Shown here: piece after piece, positions 29,757 to 40,200 of the stretch
Position numbering within the stretch: the first letter of the stretch is position 1
Layout of the letters: each line of letters starts with the position of its first letter
NCBI GenBank assembly: GCA_018394295.1
Contig: CP074573.1
Location: 1,302,001 to 1,366,000 of the forward strand
From: Mycoplasmatota bacterium
Lineage (GTDB): Bacteria > Bacillota_I > Bacilli_A > Haloplasmatales > Haloplasmataceae
Direction of reading: 5' to 3'
Length of the DNA: 64,000 nucleotides
The notes under the pieces: generated by a model
Told to the model about the DNA's origin: nothing
Seen by the model: only the letters and a program-made list of their open reading frames with translations
Databases searched by the model: none
Program-made: the position numbers and the translations under genes

Positions 29757-30167
29757 TTAATTTGTTATAATCTCACCACTATTGGGATTAACTAAATGAA
29801 TACTTTTACCAATTACCTTAATCGTAATATCATGACATCCAATATTTTCATCTGCATGAATTGCTTCAATTGTAATATCATAAAATCCATTATCTAATTC
29901 TGTAGCGTAAATTGAATATATCTCATCATTTGGGAACAATCCTGAAGCATCAAACACAATATTTTTAATATCATTTATTACAATAATACCATTTTCAATA
30001 TCTTCCTTATTATAAAAATGCCAATTACCATCTATGCTCCTTATTCTTGATATTCGATTTAAATGAATTTCTAATTTATTATTATAAGAATCAATTATTA
30101 TTTTTTTAATAATTCTATCCCCTAGATAGATTGTTGTTAAAAAATCTACACAATTCAATATTCTCAA
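29757..30167 (-). CDS. Soluble immunity candidate for Rhs4 (DUF6258-like)
   Basis: 136 residues, no signal. LTTIYLGDRIIKKIIIDSYN, RISRIRSIDGNWHFYNKEDI and an acidic beta-rich remainder resemble a family I recall as DUF6258, often encoded beside Rhs tips; the family name is tentative. The start is a TTG after AAAGGAG, with two candidates three codons apart. It lies 13 bp after the Rhs4 tip. Confidence 0.55.
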   Translation of the reverse strand: MRILNCVDFLTTIYLGDRIIKKIIIDSYNNKLEIHLNRISRIRSIDGNWHFYNKEDIENGIIVINDIKNIVFDASGLFPNDEIYSIYATELDNGFYDITIEAIHADENIGCHDITIKVIGKSIHLVNPNSGEIITN

Positions 30168-30179
30168 TCTCCTTTCAAT

Positions 30180-31113
30180 TTAACGAATAATCCAATGTGC
30201 TGCTTCACTAAATCAATCAACAACTGTACCCCAAACATCTATAGATTTACCTTGACCGCGCATGAAAAGACCTGTACCTAGTAAATGACCATGTCCGTTT
30301 GGTGTAGGATTATTTGGATGTCCGTATGAATCAAGACGATGATAATTTCAACGATTTGGATATCCAGATGGAGCTGGTAATAAAGGTGGTAGTGCATCTT
30401 GTTCATTGAGTTCAATAAGCATTGCCCCTGTAACACCTACAACAATTAAACCTGCCGAAATAACTTGCCCAGCACCAGGGAATAATGCAGTATATGCTGC
30501 TGCTTCAAAGCATGCAGAAGCAAATAATGTAGCAGATTACTAAACGTACCATGAGGATCAATATAATTTACTGGATTATTCTGAGTATAAGCGTACATAT
30601 TCTTCCCTAGAATACTAGGATTTAATCGACCATCAGTATTAATAAATCTACTTATTTCAGGGTTATAATATCTACTATTTAAATAATACCAGCCTGTTTC
30701 TTCATCAAATCGATATCCTCTATAACGATATGGATTTATTTTTGCTATATCAAGTTCAGTTTTTTCTATTCCATCTGCATTGTAATTTTTTGTTTGAATG
30801 ATATTACCTCATGCATTGCAACTATATGTTACCACAACTTTCCCTGTTATATCAATAATTTTAACAACATCATTTTGTATATTTCTTATATAAAAGTATT
30901 CTTGTCCTTTATAATTAATACTAATTAGTGTTTCATCAACATCATAGGTGTAATAAATATTATCTGTTGATACAATTGTTCTATTAACAACATTGTTTAT
31001 CTTTTCTGATAATACCATATCTCCATCTAAATAATATATATATTCATCATAATTTAATTAATCTGTTGCTATTTTTTTATAAGTTCTTATTCCATTATCA
31101 TTATAACGAATCT
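30180..31113 (-). pseudogene. Rhs4: broken Rhs core and tip fragment
   Basis: Reading downward from 31113: YD repeats (YNDNGIRTYKK), an in-frame TAA, more repeats, the core (NPYRYRGYRFDEETG, AYTQNNPVNYIDPHG), a frameshift near 30540, and a tip ending HPNNPTPNGHGHLLGTG, GKSIDVWGTVV and EAAHWIIR. That ending resembles polymorphic toxin type 24 nuclease-like domains; this is tentative. Further stops interrupt the tip. The 5' end is cut where plus-strand excisionase DNA begins (31114). Confidence 0.85.
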
Positions 31114-31127
31114 TTTGTTAATTCTAC

Positions 31128-31292
31128 TTAACAGTAAAAGAAATTGTTGAATATTTACGTTGTGAGATCATGACTGCTTATAAACTCATCTATGAAGGGA
31201 GAATAAAAACAGTAAACATCAGAACTTATAAAAAGCCAAAATACAGAATCTTAAAAGAATGGTTTGAAAACTTTTTGAATGGAACTACATAA
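31128..31292 (+). pseudogene. Excisionase-like HTH gene, 5' truncated
   Basis: Near-identical to the gene at 50822-51001 from its fifth codon or so onward (VKEIVEYLR, MTAYKLIYEGRIKT, RILKEWFENFLNG), but the start codon and ribosome-binding site are replaced by Rhs4 DNA. A Gly-to-Arg change is also present. Confidence 0.75.
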
Positions 31293-31316
31293 CCATATAG
31301 GAGTTTAAGAAGAAAT

Positions 31317-31481
31317 ATAACATACACAACAAAAACACTAGCAGAACATTAGGATTGTAGTACAGCAACCATAAGACAATTAATCAAAGATAAACAACTA
31401 AAAGCATTCAAAATAGGTACTAAATGGAGAATACCAGAGCAGGAAGTTAAACGTTATGAAGAAAATGCTGATAATGAATAA
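31317..31481 (+). pseudogene. Second excisionase-like HTH gene, dead copy
   Basis: Homologue of 51033-51197. The ATG has become ATA and a Trp codon has become TAG (AEH*D), while the rest (IRQLIKDKQLKAFKIG, WRIPEQEVKRYEEN) is intact. Confidence 0.75.
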
Positions 31482-31536
31482 ACTAAAACTAAATAAAAAA
31501 AGAAGAGTTGAAGTGAACTCTTTCGTTGACCAGGAT

Positions 31537-31571
31537 AATAAGCACTAATATAAGAGCTTATTATTTTTTTT
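31537..31571 (+). terminator. Terminator after the excisionase pair
   Basis: AATAAGC pairs with GCTTATT around a 12-nt loop, followed by A and eight T. The same structure follows the intact pair at 51254. Confidence 0.75.
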
Positions 31572-31655
31572 GTTAATTGAATTCTAATCACAAGTATGTG
31601 TAAATAAAAAAAGGCTTAAGCATTCAGCTTAATCCTCATAATTGATTCAATGTCA

Positions 31656-31697
31656 GTTTATTGGATATTCTCTACCCACACTACTTGACAAAGAGCC
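31656..31697. mobile_element. Solo ISL3-like terminal repeat
   Basis: On the minus strand it begins GGCTCTTTGTCAA and continues for about 40 nt to AATAAAC. A second copy lies at 60829-60869. The start resembles the terminal inverted repeats of ISL3-family elements as I remember them; no transposase is attached. Both copies cut rhs or integrase sequence. Confidence 0.5.
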
Positions 31698-31856
31698 GAT
31701 CAGTTCCCATGACAGGGTTATTTAATGTGTATGCATACATATTATGTGATAATATAACACCTTTTTTTCCAACAATACCATCAGCATTTATAAACCTACC
31801 AATCTCAGGATTGTAATATCTTGATTGTAAATAGTCCAACCTGTCTCCACATCCTT
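31698..31856 (-). pseudogene. Displaced Rhs core-tail scrap
   Basis: It starts at KDVETGW, the same core position as Rhs5 at 62168. It loses one base in the WYYL codons and continues as SRYYNPEIGRFINADGIV to NMYAYTLNNPVM, where the ISL3-like end cuts it. It lies just after the Rhs2-immunity terminator. Confidence 0.75.
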
Positions 31857-31914
31857 GACTTTTTTGTTGTTTTATCTAGTCATTATAAAATATTATATTT
31901 AAAAAAATTAAATT

Positions 31915-31939
31915 GTGACCACTTTAATAAAGTGGTCAC
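31915..31939 (-). terminator. Terminator of the Rhs2-immunity operon
   Basis: A perfect 25-nt palindrome with arms GTGACCACTTT and AAAGTGGTCAC is followed on the minus strand by AATTTAATTTTTTT. Confidence 0.85.
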
Positions 31940-31948
31940 AAACATTAT

Positions 31949-32359
31949 TTAATCTGTTGCTTCTCCATAAGAAAGTATATGGAAGTTTAATGATAAACCC
32001 AAATCTACTAATTTTTTAAATATTTTATTATTCATTTGAAAGCCAATTTGACCATAATTAGAACGAAGATAACAATCTATTGTAACATTTTTATTATCAA
32101 AACTAATTTCTTTTATATATTCGGAATATGGATTTAATAATTCAAGTAAATTTAATAAATCATTAAAAATATTCTTATAATCGATAATATTAATCTCAAA
32201 TGACCATATGTCATAAGGTGCTTCATAATTTTTTAGTTTTCCAACCATTTGACCATTTTTTATAATTTTAGTAGGTTCAATATGCAAATTATCCTCAATA
32301 TCTTTAAAATTCAGTTTTTTATCTTTAATACTAAATACAAAACTACCAGAAATATCCAT
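31949..32359 (-). CDS. DUF4279-like immunity protein for Rhs2
   Basis: 136 residues, soluble. GSFVFSIKDKKLNFKDIEDN, the LHIEPTKIIKNG block and YDIWSFEI match the DUF4279 pattern (strand, then lxixPt...G, then W). This family is commonly encoded next to polymorphic toxins. It starts 11 bp after the Rhs2 stop and precedes the operon terminator. Its role as partner of the Rhs2 tip is inferred from position. Confidence 0.7.
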   Translation of the reverse strand: MDISGSFVFSIKDKKLNFKDIEDNLHIEPTKIIKNGQMVGKLKNYEAPYDIWSFEINIIDYKNIFNDLLNLLELLNPYSEYIKEISFDNKNVTIDCYLRSNYGQIGFQMNNKIFKKLVDLGLSLNFHILSYGEATD

Positions 32360-32370
32360 TTTTATTCTAC

Positions 32371-35300
32371 CTACCTTCCTATTGATTTAAGAAGTTCTTT
32401 TGCTAAATCTATTAGTTTTTTATATTTAAAATTTTGGTTTGGCTTCATTCCAAGTTCTGCTTTTACCTCGTGAATATATTCACCAAAAAGATCTCTATCA
32501 ACTCCAACCTCTTTAGCTGCATCATTAACCATTTTCAAATCCCTCTTACTTGCAAAAAACATTAGTCCTGTCAAAGCTGTTGCTGTTGCAACTTGGGCAC
32601 CACTTATTGTAACCGTTGATGTAACTACATACATTGATCCTGCACCAGTACTAGCTAGAGCCCAGCCTGTTGGAATAGAAATCTGTGCTCCTAATAAACC
32701 AGTAATACTTGGTGCAGCATAATAACCTAAAAATCCTCCTGTTACTCCTCCGCCTACAATTCCTAGTGCAGTCCAGCCTGCTAATTCCCATCCTTCAGCA
32801 CCATTTTCTTTTGCAACGTTATAAGCAACAGTACCCCCAGCAGCTGCTCCAATGATTGTACCAATGATTATACAGGCTAAGATTATGGAATCACCATTAG
32901 GATCCACATACATAACTGGATTGTTTTCTGTATAGGCATACATGTTTTTACCTAAAATACCTTCATTTAATTGACCATCTGCATTGATGAAACGACCTAT
33001 CTCAGGATTATAATAACGACTATTTAAATAATAATACCCTGTTTCTTCATCAAATCGATATCCTCTATAACGATATGGGTTCTTTTCTGATAGATTAAAT
33101 CCTAATGATGGGTCATTGTACTTATCTACTATGTTTCCCCATGCATCGTACTTGTATTTTACCACAGTGTTACCTGTTATATCAACCAGTTTTATGATAT
33201 CTCCTTGTAAATTAGTAATATAGAAATATTCATTTCCATTTAGGTTCATACTTAGTAATGTGCCATCAACATCATATGTATAGTAGATTAGGTCGGTTCC
33301 ATTATCTTCAACTAGAACCCTATTACCATCTAAAACGTATTTTGTTATTATTTCATTTCCTGAACTAGGTTGTACTTTTTTTTCGGTTCTGATACCTTGG
33401 TCATTATACTTGTAATATGCTTGATAATTATGTCCTTTTACATAAGTAAGTTGTCTTCCATCCCAATTAAATGTCTTACTATCATAACCATCGATACTTA
33501 TATCATACAGGTTAGTAGGATTACCACTCTTATCATATTCAAATATATGTGTTTGAAAATAAGTACCATTTTTAAAGTATTGTATAGAACTTATTTGGTC
33601 TTTCCATGCATTATCATAGATATATTTCATATGTTTTTGTGGTACATTTGGTGAATCCTCTGGGCTTCCTACCTTAAAAACAATCTTGAACTCGATATTA
33701 TATAATTTCTCATCAGTTGCAGTATAACTACTATAATAATATCCTTCTTTTGAAATATTTAAATTTGAGTAAGTCTGTGTAGTAGTCATACCGGTAATAT
33801 ACATCTGATTAGTTACATCATAATAAGTAAAAGATAAAGATGGACTTTCTTCAATACTCAGCTTATAAATATCATTGTAATCATGAACATCATTATAATA
33901 CATTTTTACAGAATTAAGTCCTGTACTTACTTCATAATAAGAAGGTATAGTTGGTTCTTTATAATCTTGTTGTCCATATAGAAAAGTTTTTGCATCTGTG
34001 ATATTACCTCTTGTATCATAATGGTAATATTTAGTAAAGGAAGTATCACCACTATTTATCCATATATCTTCTCTTACAAGCTGATTAAAACCATCATATT
34101 GATAATCATATTGGTCTATTAATGTACCGGTACCTGTTCTAACCTTAATCGACGTTATATTATGATTTGCATCATAATTATAGAAATGATATTCGTCAGC
34201 AGTACCATTTTTTTTATAGATTATTGAATATACTCTGTTAGTCGCATTTCCCATTGAAGAATCTACAAGATAGTCATCATAACCAATTTGTTTTGTAAAT
34301 GTATTTGCTCCAATCAACAGTTCAATATTATCTAGTCTTCTAAGAGAATCCTCTTGGTAATTAATATTTTTTCTAATATCGGTTCCATTAACTTCATAAG
34401 TTGTAAAGTCATGTTCTCCAGTTGTGGAATTATAATGGAAAGATACACCTCTATTTATATTTCCGATTTCATATACATATTTACTCACATTTCCATCATT
34501 ATCATAGATATATTGGATTTCATTATCATCTTTATCAGTTATTACTTCTAATCGACCAGCTAAATCATATGAATAAAAATAGATGTTATTATTGTAGATA
34601 TCTTTATATATTGACAATCTTGCACTAGAATCATATTCGTACTCATATCTTACATTACCATTAAATTTAATTTTCTTTATTTGATTTTCATCAGTATATT
34701 CAAAACTAATGATGTCTCCATTTCCATACGTTTGACTATTTAGAATATCTGTATAATATGTTTTATTGCTATCCTGAATATACTTTTCAACATAATCATA
34801 CGATATAACCGTAACATCAGCTATTTTAACAGATGTAATTTGATCAATACTATTGTAAGCAAACTCATATACTAACCCATCTCGTATAATCTTCCATAAT
34901 CTACCATATATATCATACTCATATTTAACATTTATATTAGCACCTGTGTCTATATCTTGAATACTAGAATCTTCAATATTACCATGTTCATCATAAATAA
35001 AAGATTTAGAATTTCCTAACGCATCTGTTATGGATGTAATAAGTGATACAGTAGGATCAGTATACATTGTTGTAATATTACCAAATTCATCTTTTACAGA
35101 GTTTATATACTGATGGTCAGTAGTATATGTTGTTGATGTTTTAAACCACTTATCTTGTTCATTGATAGATAGATTTATATCATAACCTACTTTAGTATCT
35201 GTTAATTGATTTGTATCAAGGTCATATTCAAAGGTGGTATGTACGTTATTTCTTGATATTTCTTCAATTTGATATGATGTATTTCTTTTAAAATTAGTAG

Positions 35301-38300
35301 TAACATCATTAGATTTTTTCGTTTCAACATTATCGTTTGAATCATATTTATATGATGTAGTTTCACCATTTTTATCGACAACCCTATCTAAATTACCTGT
35401 CTTACCGTATGTATATTCTGTTCCTATCTTATCATGGTATAATTGTAAATTATCAAAATAAGCTGTTCCTTCCCCTTGATATGCACCTTTTATTATAACT
35501 TTATTAATTTTTCCTGGTAGTTCAAACTCTCGCATTTGATATTGCCAATCTGTGATTGATGGATCAAAGGTCAAATATTTAGTTACCTTTACTTCCCAAC
35601 CATCTATTTCACAATCCATTATAACCATGAGACCAAAAAATCTACCGTCAGAAACAGTATCATATGTATCAATTATATCATATGGTTCATTATTTATGAA
35701 AAATGCTTTATTTGGAACTGCATTGGCTTTTGCCCATCCTCCAACTATAAAAGTTTCTCTTTCAGTTACAAAGTTAGTTATATCTTGTTCAAATGATTTA
35801 CGTGTGCTACTATCACCAATTATTGATATAACATGACCTCCAAGAATTTCCTCAAATTCACCTGATTCATAAATATCATCATAATTTGCACCATTTAAAG
35901 TCCATCCCCCCTTATAAAAATCTTCAAAAGAATTATTTGACACCATATTATAACGAGAATCTACAAAACCTTCAACAATTTGAACATTATCAAAGTAGGC
36001 AGTTGACACACTTTCATTAATGAGTTTTATTGTAATAGTTTTACCTGTACCTAATGTAAATATTAATTCATACTTATCCCAACCATCTGTACTATAAACT
36101 TTATTAATTTTTCCCTTTATATCAGGTGAAATAACATCTATATATGCTCCTGGAGCTCCTCCAGAATTTTTTATCCAGGCTTCAACTTTATAATTTCCAG
36201 CATCTAAATGAAAGTTTTGTGAAGCGTAAGCAGTTGATGTTCCTTTTTCTATTTTAAGTGATTTGTCACCAACTAAAGCTTCAGCAGAAGTTAATCCTAC
36301 GTTTCCATCACTACCTTCATAAATATTCCAACCAGTAATTTCATCAACAATTCTCAAGTCATATTCAAAGCCATGATTACTTACTGGATTTTGTTGTTGT
36401 TTTAAAACATCTGAATTATATAAAAGATGATGATTGTTGTAATAATTCGGTTCTAAGTTTAATAAATTAAATTCGTTTTGTTCGTCATTTTCAACAAGGG
36501 TAAATAATCCTGAATATTTGTAAAATGTTGAATTTCCAAAATCATCTAAAATATTAGTTGTATGTCCATAATTATCAAAAGTATAATAAATTGATTTACC
36601 TAAGTAATCAGTATATGTAGTCTTATTATAGTCATAAACAATATCAAATTCACTTAATTGTTTATAATTTTCAGAAACTATAACTTTTTTCACTTGGTTA
36701 TTTGTGGAGTATTGATATTCAATTTTATTTTTTAAAACTAAATTTTTTGATTCGTTGTATGCATTAATTAACTTATGGTCACTGTCAAAGTAATATTGTA
36801 ATGTATAATCGTACACCATTGAAGTTGAAGTGTTTGTATCTGTTCCGTATCTATACCCTTGCGAAATGTAGTCTAAATTATTATAACAATCAAAAAAATA
36901 TTTCTTTTCCTCAACAGGTCTATATGTTCCATCAGATTGTTTAAGTTTTAACTCAATTATAATTTTATGGTTAATTGAATCATAAGTAAAATCAATTCTA
37001 TTATCAGCTTCATCTTTAACATAATCTATTTTTTTTGATGTTGAATCAATATAATAGACCCTTATATAATGGTTTGTTTTAACATTCCTTATATTTTCTA
37101 ACCTTCCAGTTGAATCAAAATTATATTCTATATCAGATTTAGTTGTAATTTGGAAATCTAGGTTACTACCATTATAAATATTACGCTCCATTAACATCCT
37201 TGAACCATCTTCTGAAATCGCATCACAACTATAAGTAGCACTTGATACCTGTTCACAGTTTTCATTCATATAGAAAACTTTGTCGCCATCTGGTTTTAAT
37301 AAGTAATATTTATTACTAACTGAATCTTTGAGAACTTGCATACTATAACTTGTTCGCCAACCAGCTCCATATCCTATATCTTCATTTCTTGTATAATTAC
37401 TATAGAAGAAACTGAGTGATAACGACATAAATTCATTATTCAAACTAAAGTCATTTCTAACAAATGTTAAATTTCCAGTATAATCACTAATATAGCTTGT
37501 TCCAATCATTCCCATGTCTTGTGATGTGTATGTCCAGTAATCTTTAAGACCTGACGGTTCTTCATATCCAATAGTAATCGTAGGTCTATTAGTTAATGTA
37601 CTATCACCCATTTGGTATACTGAATTAAATGAACCTAACACTTCATCATCATCCATTTCATCAGCTATTGTAAAACCAGTTGTCCTATTATCACCAGTTG
37701 CTTGCCATTCTTTAACTGGTCTAGTGATATCGAATATGTATTTATTATTTGAATCAACAAAATGATAATCAACAACTTGTGTATCATAACTTGGTTCAAG
37801 AGTTTCAATCCAAGAATTCCAAGTCACACTCGAACTCGAAAATGTTTTTAAATTTTTATAAAGATTTATTTGACGACCTTCAGTTGCTGTTTTTTTTGTT
37901 AGTGTCAAATGAGAATAAGTGATAACCTTATCCATTATACTAGATGGAATATAAAAATATAATAATCCTTTATATTCATCAGCAGAGGATAGACTTGATA
38001 CCTTCATCTCTGAAGAACTAGAATAGTTTGTACTAGGGTTAGCTTCTGAAATATATGTATCGTAAATCAACATAGATGTAGTATCGCTTTTTAATGTTGG
38101 ATCAATTACGACTGGATAACTTGCATTTAACATCCAATTATTATCAGGTGTAATAGTTACTAAATAAGCATTATCACCTGTCTTTTTAATATCATAATTT
38201 ATGTCAAATGAAATATTTTCATTTATGTCAAACATATATAGTTCATCAAAAGTGAAGATAATATCATTATTTTCATTAACGAATAAAACTTGCTCTTCAT

Positions 38301-39093
38301 CATTTTGAATAATTTTTAGGTTACTTAACTTATATTCAAAACTTATACTGAAATCAGAAATATACTCATTAAGAACAATATTTTCTTTTATATTACTTCC
38401 ATTTACTAAATATTCTATATCTACGTTATTTTGAATATTTCTATATTTTATAGTCTGATTGATATTAGTTAGTTCCCTTTTATCATTTGATTTAATCTTA
38501 TTATGTTCATACTGTGCATCAGATCCATCAATACCTAGAACTTTCCAATCAATACTATAGTCATCCATTTTTAATTTGATTTTTTTATTATCATCTAATT
38601 TTTTAGGAAATTTCAGTTTAAATTTATTTGCTTTAGTTTCTAGTTCATCTTTATTTTCATTTAATCTATTATCAATATCCTCCCATTTTCCATTTTTAAA
38701 ATAATGTACAGGTTGATTATAGATTGCAACTTCATATGTACCATCTATTTTTCTAAAATATTTTTCATATTCAGTCCTATTTTCAGTAAGTTCAAAATCA
38801 ATAGGAACTAAACTATTATCCAAATACTCATTTTCAAATATATCTTCTTTATCTATATCTTGATTATTTGATTCTGTTGGAAATTGAATAACAGTATCAT
38901 CTGCTTTAGTTATAAAAGCATTCCAATTAACTGATGACAAAACCATTGTTAAACCTAAAACTAAACAAATATATTTTGCAAATTTTTTAAATACAAGATA
39001 TGAATTTGGACATTCTTCTTTCTTTAATTTTAATCGATTCCTTCTAAACATTATAATACCTTGTATGATATTCTTGCACACAAAAAAGTACAA
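32371..39093 (-). CDS. Rhs2: secreted Rhs/YD-repeat polymorphic toxin
   Basis: 2240 residues counted from the TTG at 39093. The ATG at 39051 (MFRRNRLKLKK) matches the Rhs3 start by alignment and may be the true one. An export helix (YICLVLGLTMVLS) is followed by a DNRLRE-like domain after SYPVVIDPT, WTYTSQDMGMIGTSYISD, YD repeats, two jelly-roll-like segments and the core ending DPNG near 2067. The tip of about 173 residues has two Gly-rich hydrophobic stretches, then an alpha-helical end (KMVNDAAKEVGVDRDLFGEY, IHEVKAELGMKPNQNF) shared by many Rhs tips of unproven activity. The frame is intact, so this is probably an active toxin. Confidence 0.94.
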   Translation of the reverse strand: MYFFVCKNIIQGIIMFRRNRLKLKKEECPNSYLVFKKFAKYICLVLGLTMVLSSVNWNAFITKADDTVIQFPTESNNQDIDKEDIFENEYLDNSLVPIDFELTENRTEYEKYFRKIDGTYEVAIYNQPVHYFKNGKWEDIDNRLNENKDELETKANKFKLKFPKKLDDNKKIKLKMDDYSIDWKVLGIDGSDAQYEHNKIKSNDKRELTNINQTIKYRNIQNNVDIEYLVNGSNIKENIVLNEYISDFSISFEYKLSNLKIIQNDEEQVLFVNENNDIIFTFDELYMFDINENISFDINYDIKKTGDNAYLVTITPDNNWMLNASYPVVIDPTLKSDTTSMLIYDTYISEANPSTNYSSSSEMKVSSLSSADEYKGLLYFYIPSSIMDKVITYSHLTLTKKTATEGRQINLYKNLKTFSSSSVTWNSWIETLEPSYDTQVVDYHFVDSNNKYIFDITRPVKEWQATGDNRTTGFTIADEMDDDEVLGSFNSVYQMGDSTLTNRPTITIGYEEPSGLKDYWTYTSQDMGMIGTSYISDYTGNLTFVRNDFSLNNEFMSLSLSFFYSNYTRNEDIGYGAGWRTSYSMQVLKDSVSNKYYLLKPDGDKVFYMNENCEQVSSATYSCDAISEDGSRMLMERNIYNGSNLDFQITTKSDIEYNFDSTGRLENIRNVKTNHYIRVYYIDSTSKKIDYVKDEADNRIDFTYDSINHKIIIELKLKQSDGTYRPVEEKKYFFDCYNNLDYISQGYRYGTDTNTSTSMVYDYTLQYYFDSDHKLINAYNESKNLVLKNKIEYQYSTNNQVKKVIVSENYKQLSEFDIVYDYNKTTYTDYLGKSIYYTFDNYGHTTNILDDFGNSTFYKYSGLFTLVENDEQNEFNLLNLEPNYYNNHHLLYNSDVLKQQQNPVSNHGFEYDLRIVDEITGWNIYEGSDGNVGLTSAEALVGDKSLKIEKGTSTAYASQNFHLDAGNYKVEAWIKNSGGAPGAYIDVISPDIKGKINKVYSTDGWDKYELIFTLGTGKTITIKLINESVSTAYFDNVQIVEGFVDSRYNMVSNNSFEDFYKGGWTLNGANYDDIYESGEFEEILGGHVISIIGDSSTRKSFEQDITNFVTERETFIVGGWAKANAVPNKAFFINNEPYDIIDTYDTVSDGRFFGLMVIMDCEIDGWEVKVTKYLTFDPSITDWQYQMREFELPGKINKVIIKGAYQGEGTAYFDNLQLYHDKIGTEYTYGKTGNLDRVVDKNGETTSYKYDSNDNVETKKSNDVTTNFKRNTSYQIEEISRNNVHTTFEYDLDTNQLTDTKVGYDINLSINEQDKWFKTSTTYTTDHQYINSVKDEFGNITTMYTDPTVSLITSITDALGNSKSFIYDEHGNIEDSSIQDIDTGANINVKYEYDIYGRLWKIIRDGLVYEFAYNSIDQITSVKIADVTVISYDYVEKYIQDSNKTYYTDILNSQTYGNGDIISFEYTDENQIKKIKFNGNVRYEYEYDSSARLSIYKDIYNNNIYFYSYDLAGRLEVITDKDDNEIQYIYDNDGNVSKYVYEIGNINRGVSFHYNSTTGEHDFTTYEVNGTDIRKNINYQEDSLRRLDNIELLIGANTFTKQIGYDDYLVDSSMGNATNRVYSIIYKKNGTADEYHFYNYDANHNITSIKVRTGTGTLIDQYDYQYDGFNQLVREDIWINSGDTSFTKYYHYDTRGNITDAKTFLYGQQDYKEPTIPSYYEVSTGLNSVKMYYNDVHDYNDIYKLSIEESPSLSFTYYDVTNQMYITGMTTTQTYSNLNISKEGYYYSSYTATDEKLYNIEFKIVFKVGSPEDSPNVPQKHMKYIYDNAWKDQISSIQYFKNGTYFQTHIFEYDKSGNPTNLYDISIDGYDSKTFNWDGRQLTYVKGHNYQAYYKYNDQGIRTEKKVQPSSGNEIITKYVLDGNRVLVEDNGTDLIYYTYDVDGTLLSMNLNGNEYFYITNLQGDIIKLVDITGNTVVKYKYDAWGNIVDKYNDPSLGFNLSEKNPYRYRGYRFDEETGYYYLNSRYYNPEIGRFINADGQLNEGILGKNMYAYTENNPVMYVDPNGDSIILACIIIGTIIGAAAGGTVAYNVAKENGAEGWELAGWTALGIVGGGVTGGFLGYYAAPSITGLLGAQISIPTGWALASTGAGSMYVVTSTVTISGAQVATATALTGLMFFASKRDLKMVNDAAKEVGVDRDLFGEYIHEVKAELGMKPNQNFKYKKLIDLAKELLKSIGR

Positions 39094-39100
39094 AGATCAT
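39044..39100 (-). CDS. Short upstream frame overlapping the Rhs2 start
   Basis: 18 codons (MIFVLFCVQEYHTRYYNV) from an ATG 4 nt after AAGGAG, the best ribosome-binding site in the leader. Its TAG overlaps the start region of Rhs2, so it could couple or restrain Rhs2 translation. In the Rhs3 leader the equivalent frame has only five codons, so the peptide sequence is not conserved. Confidence 0.4.
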   Translation of the reverse strand: MIFVLFCVQEYHTRYYNV

Positions 39101-39237
39101 ACTTCTCCTTTCATAACATAAGTAATTAAATCCATAGTTATTGTATAGTTTCTAAAATCATATACAACTTAGAATAATTATTTTTTTATTTACATCTCAC
39201 CCCACCTAATTTCATTCTGAAATATAATAACGCATTG

Positions 39238-39563
39238 ATTATATCACAAAAATTAACATTTTTGGAAAATATTGTCATAAATTGTAAAATTTTGTAGAAC
39301 CAATTATTAATAAGAATAAAATGTTGACAAATTTAATATCTTCTACACTTAGACTGTAGACAAGTTATTAGTGAATTATTAAATAGTCTACGTGTTTTCT
39401 GTATGAAAAGAAGCTAATAGCAAACCCAAAGCAATAATTTATTAACCTTTATTCATATTCTTTTTTTATAAAATTCTGTAATAATATAAGTAAATTTAGA
39501 CATTAGGGTAAAATTTTGCTAAAGACAATTTAGCAAATTGGAAACATAATATGAGGAATGAGG
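39238..39563 (-). promoter_or_regulatory. Rhs2 promoter and conserved upstream DNA
   Basis: Extended -10 TGATATAAT at 39238-39246. Upstream TTCTACAAAATTTTACAA, a TGACA block and TTTTCCAAAAAT are shared with Rhs1 and Rhs3; downstream AATGCGTTATTATA is shared too. Similarity to the Rhs1 region continues to about 39484, including the palindrome TCTACA-N7-TGTAGA (near 39340-39362). Confidence 0.6.
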
Positions 39564-39714
39564 ATGGCTTCCATAATAAAAAAAAGAAGTTAAAGTCGTA
39601 TCTTATCAAGAGAGGTATAAAATAAATGGAAAACAAAAAACCACTTCTTTCACAGCAAGAGATAATTCGAAGTCAGCTGGCGAGAAGTGGAACATAAACC
39701 TAAAGGTTATATGA
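39564..39714 (+). pseudogene. N-terminal fragment of a tyrosine integrase
   Basis: ATG GCT TCC ATA ATA then a run of eight A with a one-base slip, then VVSYQERYKINGKQKTTSFT and GEKWNINLKVI, an Arm-type DNA-binding domain like the other integrases here. It stops after about 50 codons. It is the third integrase remnant of the window. Confidence 0.5.
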
Positions 39715-39726
39715 AAAAAATTGAGT

Positions 39727-39950
39727 CTAAAAAAATTCTTCAGCAAAAAAATATCCTGTTTTTGAAGTTGAGTAATATTCTCTCAGACTCCAAACATCTG
39801 ATAATTCCATATCTTTTTTTTCAATTTCATTATAGAAGTGAGAAGAAATAACTTTATTTTGTTTCAATTGAAATTCTTATAAACAATTAAATCTACATAA
39901 TCCCTTTTTAAATTAGAGATTATTATTTCAATGTTCTCCAACCTTGTACC
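39727..39950 (-). pseudogene. Decayed immunity-like gene tail
   Basis: One frame reads SSHFYNEIEKKDMELSDVWS and ends TGYFFAEEFF; the adjacent frame upstream reads ENIEIIISNLKRDYVDLIVY. A frameshift near 39880 separates them. It follows a tip remnant, so it may be the immunity gene of a displaced module. Confidence 0.45.
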
Positions 39951-40059
39951 ACTCCTTATCTTATTTGGTCAATAGTTTTTTCGGTTGTATAACTTACTTC
40001 CTTCAAAAAAATATTTATATCTACTTGTTCAATATTTTTTACTCATAAATAATTTACAA

Positions 40060-40200
40060 CAGAATCAGTAATCCTATAGTAGCTATTTCCTATTGTGCTA
40101 CTGTTACAGAAACACCACTAATTGCAACTCCCAAATATCGATACTGCTGTAATAACTAGTATTACCTCTGGAACTAATACTAGCACAGCTACCACAACAT
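40060..40200 (-). pseudogene. Decayed tip linker
   Basis: A hydrophobic Val-rich stretch (VVVAVLVLVPEVILVITAV) changes frame and continues GVAISGVSVTVAQ before a stop. This is the membrane-like linker found after the Rhs core in this window. Nothing of the toxin domain is left. Confidence 0.4.

Noticed and set aside
35552-35836. 94-codon plus-strand frame inside Rhs2, and similar frames inside Rhs1 and Rhs3
   Set aside because: They are antisense shadows of the YD-repeat coding strand, without ribosome-binding sites or recognisable motifs.
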